A stretch of DNA of 64,000 bases from Candidatus Poseidoniaceae archaeon (GCA_030747785.1 JASLKC010000024.1:1-64000); one strand, 5' to 3'; positions 39,087 through 48,868 are shown, numbered from the stretch's first letter. Translations and numbers: made by a program. The notes: generated by a model from the letters alone, not told the origin.

Positions 39087-40907
39087 TTATTCAACTGTAA
39101 CAGACTTGGCTAAATTACGTGGCCTGTCAACATCACAGCCAAGAGCAAGTCCAGCATGGTAAGCGATTAACTGTGTGGGGATTACTGTTAACAAAGGTGT
39201 GAGCAATGGGTCACAACGAGGAACTGCGATTGAAATATCGCCTTCCGAAGCAATCTCATCACCTTCTGCATGAATTAGAATGATGCGCGCACCTCGTGCT
39301 CGGCATTCATGAATTGAAGCTACGGTTTTCTCTTTCATTTCGTCATCGGGAGCGATGACGACCACAGGTGACCCTTCTTCGAGAAGAGCGATAGGGCCAT
39401 GTTTCATTTCTCCTGCTGGATATGATAAGCATGGAATGTATGCAACTTCCATTAGTTTTAGAGCGCCCTCGCTTGCAACTGGTGAAGAGAGTCCTCGGCC
39501 AAGGAATAGAACTGATTTGGCATTCTTTACTGCATCAACTGCTTCCATAATTGGACCTGGGTCTTCAAGATATTTTTCGAGACGGTCTGGCATCTTTTTG
39601 AATTCGTCAATGATTTTCCTCCCCTTGGCCCGAGAGAATGACCTTGTTCGACCTAGTCTTAATGCAAAAATGAGTAATGAAGCAACCATATTTGTGAATG
39701 CCTTAGTTGAAGCAACTGCTTGCTCGGGGCCACTGTGAATGTATACGCCACGTCCACATAATCTCGCAATTGTTGAACCTACGACATTTATTATTCCAAA
39801 TACTAACCCGCCCTTGAGTTTGATTTCCTTTATCGCGGATAGAGTATCGGCAGTCTCTCCCGACTGGGAAACTGCAAAATGAAGTCCAAGTTGATCTACA
39901 ACTGGATCATTGTATCGAAATTCACTAGCAACATGGGCCATCGCTGGAACTCTAGCCAATTTTTCAATCGCTAATCTTCCAACTTTGCATGCATTTAATG
40001 CAGTTCCGCATCCAATCAAGCGAACATGTGGAGTGGCACGAAGGGTAGCAGAATCTAATCTCAACCCTCCCAACTTTCCATTACCATTAGCATAGTCGAG
40101 TCGCCCCGATATGCAACGGCGTAATGCCTCGGGTTGTTCGTGTATCTCCTTGATCATATAATGAGGGTAATCGCCCAAATCCGCTTCGCCCCATTCCTCT
40201 TCAAGAATTGTTATTCCTGTTGAGGATGAGCCTCCTTCTAACCTACTAATCTTGAATCCTCCTCGTCTTATTATAGCAATATCACCATCTTCGAGGAAGG
40301 ATACACTCTGTGTATGTGGTGTAAGTGCGTGGGGGTCAGATGCAACAAATGATTCTCCATCTCCTTGTCCGAGAATTAGTGGCGAGCCATTTGCAGCACA
40401 GATAATCATATCATGTTCTTTGAACATAACACAAAGACCCCATGTGCCAACAACTTTCCTTAGGGTCTGACGTACAGCCTCAATTGGTTCCTGTCCGGAA
40501 TCAAGACCTATTGAAATCATGTGGGCAAGAACTTCGGAATCGGTTTCCGAAACGAGTTCTATTCCTTTTGACTCCAATTTTTTACGCAATAATCGGACGT
40601 TGTCAATAATTCCATTGTGGACTATTGCAAGAGAAGATGTTTCATTCAGATGAGGATGGGCATTTTCATCGGTAACGCCACCATGAGTTGCCCAACGAGT
40701 ATGAGAAATTCCACAATTACCCTTGATTACTTTGGGTAATATTTTCTTGAGATCATTTACTTTACCCACTTTCTTGTGAACTTGAATTTCTCCATTTAGA
40801 ACAGCAATACCAGTGGAATCATATCCGCGATATTCCATTCTTCGAAGTCCTTCAACCAGTAATGGAGCGGCACTTTTTACCCCGATATAGCCAAAGATGC
40901 CGCACAT
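39087..40907 (-). CDS. glmS: Glutamine-fructose-6-phosphate aminotransferase
   Basis: About 606 residues. Makes glucosamine-6-phosphate from fructose-6-phosphate and glutamine, the first step to UDP-GlcNAc. The N-terminal Ntn glutaminase begins MCGIFGYIG with catalytic Cys at position 2 after Met removal, so ATG 40907 is the functional start (the frame is open three codons further upstream). It shows HTRWATHGGVTDENAHPH and two SIS domains (AVSQSGETADTL; LGRGLSSPVASEGALKLME). It ends ...RNLAKSVTVE as usual. It starts 10 bases after the subtilase stop and probably shares its transcript. Confidence 0.96.
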   Translation of the reverse strand: MCGIFGYIGVKSAAPLLVEGLRRMEYRGYDSTGIAVLNGEIQVHKKVGKVNDLKKILPKVIKGNCGISHTRWATHGGVTDENAHPHLNETSSLAIVHNGIIDNVRLLRKKLESKGIELVSETDSEVLAHMISIGLDSGQEPIEAVRQTLRKVVGTWGLCVMFKEHDMIICAANGSPLILGQGDGESFVASDPHALTPHTQSVSFLEDGDIAIIRRGGFKISRLEGGSSSTGITILEEEWGEADLGDYPHYMIKEIHEQPEALRRCISGRLDYANGNGKLGGLRLDSATLRATPHVRLIGCGTALNACKVGRLAIEKLARVPAMAHVASEFRYNDPVVDQLGLHFAVSQSGETADTLSAIKEIKLKGGLVFGIINVVGSTIARLCGRGVYIHSGPEQAVASTKAFTNMVASLLIFALRLGRTRSFSRAKGRKIIDEFKKMPDRLEKYLEDPGPIMEAVDAVKNAKSVLFLGRGLSSPVASEGALKLMEVAYIPCLSYPAGEMKHGPIALLEEGSPVVVIAPDDEMKEKTVASIHECRARGARIILIHAEGDEIASEGDISIAVPRCDPLLTPLLTVIPTQLIAYHAGLALGCDVDRPRNLAKSVTVE

Positions 40908-40917
40908 AATTACCACT

Positions 40918-43900
40918 TCACATGTTAATAGTCGCAGAACAAATAGGACAATCCATACTTCTGAGAGTCATATCCTTGACCGTGGTTGTTGCACTACATT
41001 CACCACAACTAACTTCCCGTGTAGGGGCGGGCATTGGTGGCAATGGCATCATCCCAGGAGCAGGCGGCATTGGCAGTGGAAGTTCACCCGGGGCAGGTGG
41101 TGGAGGCAAATTCGGTAGACTTGGTAATTCTCCAAGACTTGGTAATTCCCCGGGTAAAGGAATAGGCGGTAGCTCAGAAATCATCTTGTCAAATGCTTCC
41201 TTAGATTCTCTCTGTTCCTTGCGCTTCATTCGGCGCTCAAGACGCTTTGATGCTGTACCTGCCTCAACCTTAGCTTCCAATTCAGTCGCGAGATCTCTCT
41301 CAACCACTTCTTCTTCGACGATTTCCACCAATACTCTCGTACCTGTAGATATGACTAGTTCGTTATTTCCATCTGCATCAATAGCTACCAGTGGCGTGTC
41401 TTCTTCGGGTTCAACGAGTAATTCGATATCCCCTGTTCCTGTTGAAACCTCGAGTTCGAGTTCCTCCTCGTGTGTTTTCCTTAACACTATGACAACACAA
41501 GCAAGTAGTGTGAATAAGCCAATGGTAATTCCAACGAGAATCATCATTTTTTGTTCCTCGGTCTCTCCGGGAAGAGGTTCCAGCAACATGTCGAGAATGA
41601 AGTTTCCATCGTCAACATCAACGACAGGATTAATCAGTGCCATTTTTCTGACATTTACTTCACCAGAAGGTGATATTGAAGCAATTATTCCATCCTTACC
41701 AATATCACCTGCACCGACAATATAGCCTTCTCCAACAAGATTTGAATGCCCGACCACTGGTTCATTCGCAAGTCGTAAACCATAGCGAACAACTGGGCCG
41801 TAGATTCCAATTTCGTCATGTAGCACTCTAATGCCATCGCCTATTTTCAAAATTACTACCTTTGTCGCACCTGGTGCTGAGGTGATGGTTGGATTATCAA
41901 GAGACCAAATCGAATCGGTTACTGCGGTGTTAATCGTTGCAGAGCGCCCAGTTTGTTCTACCCATCCTGCAATCAATACATCCTTGTCATTTTCTTCGAT
42001 AACCATTAGTTCAGGCATTGCCGCGTTATCGCCTACTGCAGATTGGAATGACCACGGCGTAATATGCGCCTCACCATGAGCATAGAATAGACCTACTCGA
42101 TCTTGTCCAGTTACATCATCCCTCATTGCTTGGTAGAGAATATGAACATACTTTTTCCCGATTCCTACAGCAATAGAATTACCGAATTGTGGATTGATAT
42201 CAACATCGGTAATCACATTGTTACGTGTGAACCAGCCTTGACTAGAATCGCCATCCTCTCCAACAATTAAGAAAATATTTGTCACATCTAACCATGACCC
42301 ACCGGTGGAAATATCACGATGATATCCCGCTAACACAATTCTGCCGTCCTTTTCAGCGAGGTCAAGACCCCAGTATTCGCCTTCGGATTGCTTAATTGGA
42401 GTCATGTGTGACATCACATTCATCAAATCTCCAGATGCACCAATGCTAGCCGTTCTTACTTCATAGAGAGTGTAGCCTGTACCATCTTGGAACCTTCGAG
42501 TCCAAGCGATTTGTGCCCTTCCATCTTCTCTAACAATGAATGCAAATTCACCAGTCCAATCGGATTCAATCAACGTATCTCCAGGCATTCCAAAGGTAGG
42601 GGTAAGAGTTCGAGCATGTAATTCTCCACCTGTGGTAGTGAACAATAATCCACCACCATCAATTCCGACAAAACCGATTGCAGCTTCGCCTTCAGAGAGT
42701 GTTAATCTCGTTGGGCTACTAACTTCAAATCCATCCACAATCACATTGAATCGCAATTCAGAATGCTCTACAGAAACACCGTCGCCTTCCAGAATAACCC
42801 TATGTTGAATGGTGCCGCTTTCCTGAGCACTATGGGTGAAACTTGCTTTTGAATGGCCTGTACCACTGGTTGAACCTCCAATTACTGCAATTATTTGACG
42901 GTCTCCAGAATAAGTTTGCCAACCCGTTTCTTCCCAAGTATAGAGGGTCATGATAATCGAAGTTGCATCAGTTTGACCTAAATTATCCACTCTGACATTG
43001 ATTTTGTAGGATACAGGATTATCCGGATTGGCTGGCGGTGAAGGGACAGAAGGAGTTGTTGTCACTGCAGAAGTTAAGAATCTCAGAGTAGGTTCAATTG
43101 GTCGCTCTTCGACAAGGAATTGGAATGAATAAGAATTGTCTGAAATATCGATTTCGTTCTGAAGACCGTTTGGATCAATATTGAGAGTCACTGTATGGTC
43201 TCCCGCCTCTGTTGCCCACCACCAAAGAATCACTGAACGCGTTTCTCCCTGTGCAAGAGTGATTTTGCCCTCACTAGGATAGGTGTTGGAATCAGAACCT
43301 GGAGCATCTAGAGAAAGATGTAGATCCGATGCAGTAGCATCGCCAGTATTCACTACACTGAAGTGGATTTCCAAAACAGTACCAGCGACAGCAGAAGTTG
43401 CTGGAAGAAGATCTTGGTCGAGAATTTCAACTGAACTTTGGAATTTTAGTGCCGGCGCTGCTGGCTGATTATCTACAGTGAATGTTCTACGTACTACATC
43501 GGTTTCGAGGCCACTAAGGTTTACCATTTTGATAGAAATTCTATGCGAGCCATCGTCAACTTCAGTTGAATCCCAAGTGAAGGACCAATCCTGAAGTTCA
43601 TTATCTGTAGAATCAAAGGAATGTGCTACTGACCACTCTTCTGAGCCAACACGGTAGTGCAATTCATCTGCTTCAATTCCTTGAGCAGAGCCTGAGAAGG
43701 TAACTGTATCACTAATGCTTGCTCCTGAGGAAGGAGAACCAAATGAGACCATCATTCGGCTAATTCGTCCCCATCTCGCATCAGATGCAGATGCATCGGT
43801 AGAATTCACCGCTCTTGCCTCGATGACAACATATGTTTCAGTCTCACTAACCCAATCCTCTTTGATTAGTACATCGAGATACCACGATGATGTTTGTCCG

Positions 43901-45750
43901 CCAGCAGCGGTCCAATCCATCAAAACGACTTCACTAAAGTCCTCGTGATGTTGTGTGAGTTTTACCTCCATAGAGTCCCATGGCTCGTCACCTGTTTCCT
44001 CGCCACCAGAGATTCTCATCATATCCCCTACAAGCATCCAAGTGCCGTTATTGGGTGAAGTGATTAGCGCACCAAGTTCAGAATCATTATTCGGAGGTGG
44101 ATCGATGATGACGCTCCCGCCACCTCCATCAAGAGGTGTACAAGCACGCTGTAATGCGGTGTCAACCGCACATGATGCATCGACTAAGCCAAATCCCCAA
44201 TCCGCATTCCAACGATCTGATACTCCCGGCTCATCAGGGTCTCCACGTTGCTCACTGGAATTACGTAGGATATCCTTGACCTCTTCGGGTGAGAGAGATG
44301 ATTCGGCTTGGAGCATCAAGGCAACGATACCTGATACTAGTGGAGTTGCCATTGAGGTTCCATCCTTTTCCTCATACCCATTATCTGCCATTGGCCGCGG
44401 TGAGCCTGGGAATGAAGTACCTGTAGCTGCAGATGCGGACATCATGTCGCTACCATAGGCGCTAATGTCAGGCTTCAACTCATCCCAATCATCACCATCA
44501 TTATCAGAATTACGAGGTCCTGAATTGGAATAGGATGCCATGTTATCATCGGTGCGGTTTATCGTACCGCGGTCCTCAGCAGAGCCGATTGTAATGGCAC
44601 CATCTGCACTCGCCGGTGAAGGAATTCTACGCTTACCGTCATTTCCAGCAGCGACAACACACGAAATTCCATTGACAGTTGCATTGTTTACCAATCTGGC
44701 TTCAGCACCCGTTCCATTATCTCCGTCATCATTTGGATCGAGTTGATTTCCTATCGAGCCGAATGACATTTGAGCGATATGTATGCCAATTGCACCATTA
44801 CCCCAATTAGTATCCTTATTGTTGATTACCCATTGAATGCCATTGATTGAATTCTGTGAATTAGTACCACCGCTATCTGTTAGAACCTTGACATCGACAA
44901 GGTATGCACCTGGTGCAGTTCCCATATCGATTCCTCTTGAATCCCCGGTCCCAAGGGCAATACCTGCGACGTGCGTACCATGGCCTTGGCCATCATCTGG
45001 ATCCTGGCTACCATCAGGATTGGATGCTTGAGATGTTGCATCATATCCCGCAACCCACTTCTGGTCGTCATAGGAATTTGCATCTAAATCAGGATCGTCG
45101 TCTTGGTCATCAAAATCATTGAGAGAGCGATGCTCATTATCGACTCCACTGTCGAGTACTGCGATTACAATTCCTTCGCCGGTATATCCACGGTCGTACA
45201 GAGTTCCGCCATATACATCTGAAGGTCTAACCCTCGAAGCAGGACTTGCTGTTGAAAGGAATGAAGTCATCACATTTTGCATTTCAACGACGACTACCGA
45301 TTCCAATGCGTGTATCTCGAGGATTGCACTCACGGGAACATGGTCGACTACAATGGAATCGATTGAATCCATAACTTGGAACCACGAGCTTTCTGATTCC
45401 CAACCATGATTCTCCAAGATTTCTACCAACTGCTCAATCTCAATTTCGGTAGGATGCCATGCAAAGTCGACGATTATCGCAACGGTACTGTATCCGTCTT
45501 CTGCAATAATCGAAGTTGGGGAAGGTGATTCTTTGCCAGCGATGACATCTTCTAATCGGTCATCGAGTCCATCGAAATCTGAATCTGGCCCATATGCAAA
45601 CCACCAACCATATTCCTCACTCGCAGCCTTGTCGCCACGATGGGGCATCCGGTCCTCCGCGACTTCCTCAACATCGAATGCTGAAGCGAATGCTGAGAGG
45701 TCGGCCATGACAAAGACCAGTACCAAAAGGAGTGCTCTGATGTTCAACAT
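40918..45750 (-). CDS. Membrane-anchored subtilisin-like serine protease with cytoplasmic zinc ribbon
   Basis: 1610 residues. Signal peptide (LLLVLVFVMADLSAFASA), a propeptide-like region, then an S8 catalytic domain with Asp (VIAVLDSGVDNEHRSL), His (GHGTHVAGIALG) and Ser (GTSMATPLVSGIVALML). A long extracellular region follows with Ig-like and CARDB-like domains (SAVAGTVLEIHFSVVNTGDA) and a possible propeller. Near the C-terminus there is one transmembrane helix (ILVGITIGLFTLLACVVIVL). The cytoplasmic part has an acidic/basic helix (TASKRLERRMKRKEQRESKE), a Pro-rich linker, and a CxxC...CxxC zinc ribbon (SCGECS, CPICSA). Likely digests external protein at the cell surface. A hairpin precedes the ATG by 8 nt. 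Confidence 0.92.
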   Translation of the reverse strand: MLNIRALLLVLVFVMADLSAFASAFDVEEVAEDRMPHRGDKAASEEYGWWFAYGPDSDFDGLDDRLEDVIAGKESPSPTSIIAEDGYSTVAIIVDFAWHPTEIEIEQLVEILENHGWESESSWFQVMDSIDSIVVDHVPVSAILEIHALESVVVVEMQNVMTSFLSTASPASRVRPSDVYGGTLYDRGYTGEGIVIAVLDSGVDNEHRSLNDFDDQDDDPDLDANSYDDQKWVAGYDATSQASNPDGSQDPDDGQGHGTHVAGIALGTGDSRGIDMGTAPGAYLVDVKVLTDSGGTNSQNSINGIQWVINNKDTNWGNGAIGIHIAQMSFGSIGNQLDPNDDGDNGTGAEARLVNNATVNGISCVVAAGNDGKRRIPSPASADGAITIGSAEDRGTINRTDDNMASYSNSGPRNSDNDGDDWDELKPDISAYGSDMMSASAATGTSFPGSPRPMADNGYEEKDGTSMATPLVSGIVALMLQAESSLSPEEVKDILRNSSEQRGDPDEPGVSDRWNADWGFGLVDASCAVDTALQRACTPLDGGGGSVIIDPPPNNDSELGALITSPNNGTWMLVGDMMRISGGEETGDEPWDSMEVKLTQHHEDFSEVVLMDWTAAGGQTSSWYLDVLIKEDWVSETETYVVIEARAVNSTDASASDARWGRISRMMVSFGSPSSGASISDTVTFSGSAQGIEADELHYRVGSEEWSVAHSFDSTDNELQDWSFTWDSTEVDDGSHRISIKMVNLSGLETDVVRRTFTVDNQPAAPALKFQSSVEILDQDLLPATSAVAGTVLEIHFSVVNTGDATASDLHLSLDAPGSDSNTYPSEGKITLAQGETRSVILWWWATEAGDHTVTLNIDPNGLQNEIDISDNSYSFQFLVEERPIEPTLRFLTSAVTTTPSVPSPPANPDNPVSYKINVRVDNLGQTDATSIIMTLYTWEETGWQTYSGDRQIIAVIGGSTSGTGHSKASFTHSAQESGTIQHRVILEGDGVSVEHSELRFNVIVDGFEVSSPTRLTLSEGEAAIGFVGIDGGGLLFTTTGGELHARTLTPTFGMPGDTLIESDWTGEFAFIVREDGRAQIAWTRRFQDGTGYTLYEVRTASIGASGDLMNVMSHMTPIKQSEGEYWGLDLAEKDGRIVLAGYHRDISTGGSWLDVTNIFLIVGEDGDSSQGWFTRNNVITDVDINPQFGNSIAVGIGKKYVHILYQAMRDDVTGQDRVGLFYAHGEAHITPWSFQSAVGDNAAMPELMVIEENDKDVLIAGWVEQTGRSATINTAVTDSIWSLDNPTITSAPGATKVVILKIGDGIRVLHDEIGIYGPVVRYGLRLANEPVVGHSNLVGEGYIVGAGDIGKDGIIASISPSGEVNVRKMALINPVVDVDDGNFILDMLLEPLPGETEEQKMMILVGITIGLFTLLACVVIVLRKTHEEELELEVSTGTGDIELLVEPEEDTPLVAIDADGNNELVISTGTRVLVEIVEEEVVERDLATELEAKVEAGTASKRLERRMKRKEQRESKEAFDKMISELPPIPLPGELPSLGELPSLPNLPPPPAPGELPLPMPPAPGMMPLPPMPAPTREVSCGECSATTTVKDMTLRSMDCPICSATINM

Positions 45751-45758
45751 ACGGCCAT

Positions 45759-45776
45759 CCCGCCCTTACGGGCGGG
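45759..45776 (-). promoter_or_regulatory. Hairpin upstream of the subtilase start
   Basis: Perfect inverted repeat, plus-strand arm CCCGCCC, loop TTAC, 7-bp stem. It lies 8 nt before the subtilase ATG. Confidence 0.6.
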
Positions 45777-45806
45777 CTCTGGCCCCAATGAACCTTCCCG
45801 CCATCC

Positions 45807-45823
45807 GAGCCCCGTAGGGGCTC
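45807..45823 (-). repeat. Hairpin at the rhomboid gene 3' end, upstream of the subtilase
   Basis: Perfect inverted repeat, plus-strand arm GAGCCCC, loop GTA, 7-bp stem. It overlaps the rhomboid TGA (45822-45824) and is the second of two hairpins in the 71-base gap before the subtilase. It could be a terminator for the rhomboid or part of the subtilase leader. Confidence 0.5.
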
Positions 45824-46718
45824 ATGGCCATGTGAGATGCGACTTGTCCGCAATACACCGAATTCTCATCCTATGCACCTCCATTTTGCCCTCACAAACC
45901 GGACATTTGGCTTTCTCGGAAATTTCTTCCATCCAAGCCTGTCTAGTTTCTTTCTCATCACCCTCTTCTCGAAGGCGTTTTACAAGGTCATCTAAACCAA
46001 CAAATGGATGCTCTAACGGAAGTTCTTCTATCTCGGCTTCCCCTTCCCAAACAATACCTTTTCTGATGAGTGGTAGCATGGCATATGCAAGTACAAAACC
46101 GCCAAGATGGGCCATGTGGGCAACATCAGACATTTCGTTCATCTCATATGTTTGCCAAGTTCTGAAAACTTCGAGGGCAAAATAAACCAGAGCGATGAAG
46201 TGTACAGGCCATTTTCTAATTAGAATAAATGGAAAGAATACCTCATCTCGTGGCCATCCCATCAGATAAGCACCTAGGATTCCAAAGGCAGCACCAGATG
46301 CTCCTAGTACTGGTGTAGTTGAGCCAGGATTTGCTAAGACCCATGCGATTGATCCGCCCAATAATCCAACTAGGTATGAGATGCACCATCTACCTCTGCC
46401 TAATCTCTCTTCGAGAGGAATCCCCACAAGGGCGATGATAATTATGTTTGAAAGTACATGTAAAGGGTTTCCGGGACTGTGAACAAAACCAGAGGTAATC
46501 ACTGTCCATAAACTTCCACCTGATTCAACAAAAGAGGGCCTCATCCAAAGATAGTCAACAAGGTCCCAGTGCCCCGCCCAAAACCAAATCAATTGAACGA
46601 TGTAACCGAATAATAGCGAGAGGGTTAGAGCCATAGCAATCGAGGCTTTTTCCTTCCAAGCCCAAAGTAGAGGAGCAACTATCGCCGCCACCCAAATACT
46701 GAGCAAAAACCCCTCCAT
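45822..46718 (-). CDS. Rhomboid intramembrane serine protease with C-terminal zinc-finger-like motif
   Basis: About 298 residues, six or so transmembrane helices. The catalytic Ser is in LGASGAAFGILGAYL and the His in VAHMAHLGGFVLAYA. HVLSNIIIIALVG carries the conserved oxyanion-side His/Asn. The cytoplasmic C-terminus has KCPVCEGKMEVHRMRIRC, a possible zinc-binding site. Start: ATG 46718 (MEGFLLSIWVAAIVAPLL) is chosen because it begins directly before the first helix. An upstream in-frame extension runs into the divergent ABC gene. It lies upstream of the subtilase on the same strand, so the two proteases may be co-expressed. Confidence 0.88.
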   Translation of the reverse strand: MEGFLLSIWVAAIVAPLLWAWKEKASIAMALTLSLLFGYIVQLIWFWAGHWDLVDYLWMRPSFVESGGSLWTVITSGFVHSPGNPLHVLSNIIIIALVGIPLEERLGRGRWCISYLVGLLGGSIAWVLANPGSTTPVLGASGAAFGILGAYLMGWPRDEVFFPFILIRKWPVHFIALVYFALEVFRTWQTYEMNEMSDVAHMAHLGGFVLAYAMLPLIRKGIVWEGEAEIEELPLEHPFVGLDDLVKRLREEGDEKETRQAWMEEISEKAKCPVCEGKMEVHRMRIRCIADKSHLTWP

Positions 46719-46770
46719 GTTGTTAGCGGAGGAGGCGGCGCCTTGAAGCCACTGCGGTTGTTCGAGGTAA

Positions 46771-47949
46771 ATGATGGGAATCATCGAACTGTCCGGACTT
46801 CGTCTGCGCAGAGGGCGCGGATTGGTGCTTGATGATTGGAATCTCACTGTAGAATCGGGAGAAGTCGTAGTTCTCTCGGGTGAGAATGGTTGTGGGAAAT
46901 CCACGGTAATTGAAGCTGCTGCGGGCCTCTTGGCACTCGATGCGGGCTCCTCAACGATTTCTGGGCAATTAATTCGCGACCATCAGGGCCGAAGAGGAAG
47001 AACACATTTCGGACTGTGTCTACAAGATGACTGTATCATGGGTGACGAATTGGTTGAGGAAAGGCTGCTTGACGTAGCGGGACATTCCTTCGATGTGAAA
47101 TCGCTATTGCGCGAATGGGGTATTGACCATCGTGCTAACGACCGAGTTGCCATGCTATCAGGTGGACAAAGAAGGAGAATCGCTGTCCTCTCAGGGTTAT
47201 TACCGGCGATGTTGTCATCCGAACCAGTCGCAATTCTACTCGATGAACCGGATTCAGGTTTGGACGATGCCTCGGTCGAGAGACTCGCAATATTGCTTCG
47301 TGACTTAGCTGCAGGTGGACATTCAATCCTTGTCGCTTCACACAATGAGAGAATAAAAGGAGCGGCTGACCGACTGATCTCATTCCCATACGAAGAAGAG
47401 AAATTCTCTCGCCCTGTTGGAGAATTTTCTCAAATCAAATTCTCCTCACAACGAAATTCATTCATCGGCTTGAGGATGACTACTCGAACGATGGCAGGTT
47501 TTGCCAATAATGGAATTGCAGGAATTCTCGTATTGGGAGCGATGTTAGCATTAATCGATTCTTCAATACTTGAAGGGAATCTCAAGACGGCATACATACT
47601 CGCACCATCGCTTGCTGCTGGACTTTGTGGCGACCCCATGTTCAGGCTGCTCCAAGAAAATAGGTCACATGCATGGTGGAGAGCGATGAAAGCGATTCCA
47701 CCAAGTGGTCTTTCAGCAGTATTTGTAGGTACAATTATTCTCACAATATTTGCATCGGCGAGTATCAATCACTTCGATATGACAATAATTGTTGCAGGGG
47801 GAATACTCGGGGTATTCACCGCTGGTTGCGTCGGGCTCCTTTCTCATGCAACACTGAGTTTATCGCGTCCAAATGCAGTGATGATTCGCCTGTTGACTCC
47901 ACTACTAATCCTACCTTGGTCACTTGTTGTAGACCGTTTATCACAGTGA
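46771..47949 (+). CDS. ccmA: Heme exporter ATPase CcmA fused to a CcmB-like membrane domain
   Basis: 392 residues. The N-terminal ~215 residues are an ABC ATPase: Walker A LSGENGCGKSTVIEAAAG, signature LSGGQRRRIAVLSG, Walker B AILLDEPDSGLDD and the H-loop VASHNER. The remaining ~160 residues contain about five hydrophobic segments (NGIAGILVLGAMLALI, FVGTIILTIFASASI, TIIVAGGILGVFTAGCV, LLTPLLILPWSLVV). That size and layout fit the CcmB permease, normally a separate gene. With CcmC and CcmD just downstream, this would be the CcmAB pair of cytochrome c maturation system I. ATG 46774 is an alternative start. The CcmB assignment is an inference from context. Confidence 0.78.
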   Translation: MMGIIELSGLRLRRGRGLVLDDWNLTVESGEVVVLSGENGCGKSTVIEAAAGLLALDAGSSTISGQLIRDHQGRRGRTHFGLCLQDDCIMGDELVEERLLDVAGHSFDVKSLLREWGIDHRANDRVAMLSGGQRRRIAVLSGLLPAMLSSEPVAILLDEPDSGLDDASVERLAILLRDLAAGGHSILVASHNERIKGAADRLISFPYEEEKFSRPVGEFSQIKFSSQRNSFIGLRMTTRTMAGFANNGIAGILVLGAMLALIDSSILEGNLKTAYILAPSLAAGLCGDPMFRLLQENRSHAWWRAMKAIPPSGLSAVFVGTIILTIFASASINHFDMTIIVAGGILGVFTAGCVGLLSHATLSLSRPNAVMIRLLTPLLILPWSLVVDRLSQ

Positions 47950-47961
47950 GGTTCAAGGATG

Positions 47962-47976
47962 AGGCCCTACGGGCCT
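47962..47976 (+). promoter_or_regulatory. Hairpin upstream of the ccmC start
   Basis: Perfect inverted repeat, arm AGGCCC, loop TAC, 6-bp stem, in the 34-nt gap between ccmA and ccmC. It ends 7 nt before the ccmC ATG. Confidence 0.55.
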
Positions 47977-47983
47977 AAGACTG

Positions 47984-48682
47984 ATGTCCCGACTCTCCGA
48001 GGTGCTCACCATGACCGGCCTTTCCGGTTGTGCGCTCACTTTGTGGCTTGGATTCACTTGGGTTCCTTCTGTTTCAATCGCCGCCTTTGAAGCTCCTGCA
48101 GCACAGAGAATCTTCTACTGGCATGTCCCAAGTGCATGGGCTGCAATGCTATCCTTCGCTATGCTCTTTGTCGGTTCTGCCGCTTGGTTCTTCAAGCGTC
48201 GAGAATGGGGTTGGAGGCTTCAGGTCGCCGCTTCAGAAGCAGGTCTTGCCACGGGTTTGATGGCTGTTCTTTCAGGATGTATTTGGGGGGCTGCAGAATG
48301 GGGAGTTCCTTGGGATTGGACAGATGTCCGGCTCAACACATTCGGAATTCTTACCCTCCTCGCACTTTTCTTAGTACTCGGAAGGCGTTCTCAGCCCGAC
48401 GGAATTGAAACCAGAGATACCTTCTCCTCATTCGGTCTTTTCGGATTTGTACTTGTTCCCCTAACCTATGTTGCAACGAGGCTGTGGCAGGTGCGCCATC
48501 CTGGTCCAGTAATAGGAACCGACGAAGGAACACTTGCAACCGACATGGGGTATGTTCTCCTTTTAGGGGCTATCTCGATGACGATTCTAGTATTGGGTCA
48601 TGTAATCGCAGGTATGAGACTTGCACGCCTCGAACTATTGCTCGAGGAACTTCAAAACAAGCACGAGGAGGCTTCTAGATGA
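47984..48682 (+). CDS. ccmC: Heme exporter membrane protein CcmC
   Basis: 232 residues with six hydrophobic segments. CcmC hallmarks: FYWHVPSAWAAMLSFAMLF (the HVPSAW motif with a heme-ligand histidine), a Trp-rich WGVPWDWTDVRLNTF loop corresponding to the WWD domain, and a later conserved histidine region (GHVIAGMRLARLE). CcmC passes heme to the chaperone CcmE in system I cytochrome c maturation. CcmE, CcmF and CcmH are not in the window. Its stop overlaps the start of a 48-codon CcmD-like gene. A hairpin precedes its ATG. Confidence 0.87.
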   Translation: MSRLSEVLTMTGLSGCALTLWLGFTWVPSVSIAAFEAPAAQRIFYWHVPSAWAAMLSFAMLFVGSAAWFFKRREWGWRLQVAASEAGLATGLMAVLSGCIWGAAEWGVPWDWTDVRLNTFGILTLLALFLVLGRRSQPDGIETRDTFSSFGLFGFVLVPLTYVATRLWQVRHPGPVIGTDEGTLATDMGYVLLLGAISMTILVLGHVIAGMRLARLELLLEELQNKHEEASR

Positions 48683-48825
48683 ATGGAATGACACACTTAG
48701 CAATTGCATATATTGGCATGATTACCGCCCTTGGAATTTGGACTTGGACAGTACTTACTCGAAGTCGAGACCTCGAAGCGAGAATAAATGCTCTAGAACT
48801 AGCCCTTTCCGCAGGTGAAGAATAG
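48679..48825 (+). CDS. ccmD: CcmD-like small membrane protein
   Basis: 48 residues: one transmembrane helix (LAIAYIGMITALGIWTWTVL), then a basic residue and a helical charged tail (RSRDLEARINALELALSAGEE). The size, single helix and position directly after ccmC, with a 4-base ATGA overlap, match CcmD. CcmD stabilises the CcmABC complex and helps release heme-loaded CcmE. It is short enough to be missed by automatic annotation. Confidence 0.8.
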   Translation: MNGMTHLAIAYIGMITALGIWTWTVLTRSRDLEARINALELALSAGEE

Positions 48826-48868
48826 AATCATTCAACAGCGGCATTGATTGAAACAAGGATGAGATAGC

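Noticed and set aside
40922-41725. Long open frame on the plus strand, about 267 codons
   Set aside because: It lies wholly antisense to the C-terminal end of the subtilase, whose domains are clear; its composition is Ser/Thr/Ile-rich with no motif, as expected of a shadow frame.
46719-46904. N-terminal extension of the rhomboid gene
   Set aside because: It would overlap the divergent ABC ATPase start and adds 62 residues of low-complexity Ser/Arg/Pro sequence before the first membrane helix.
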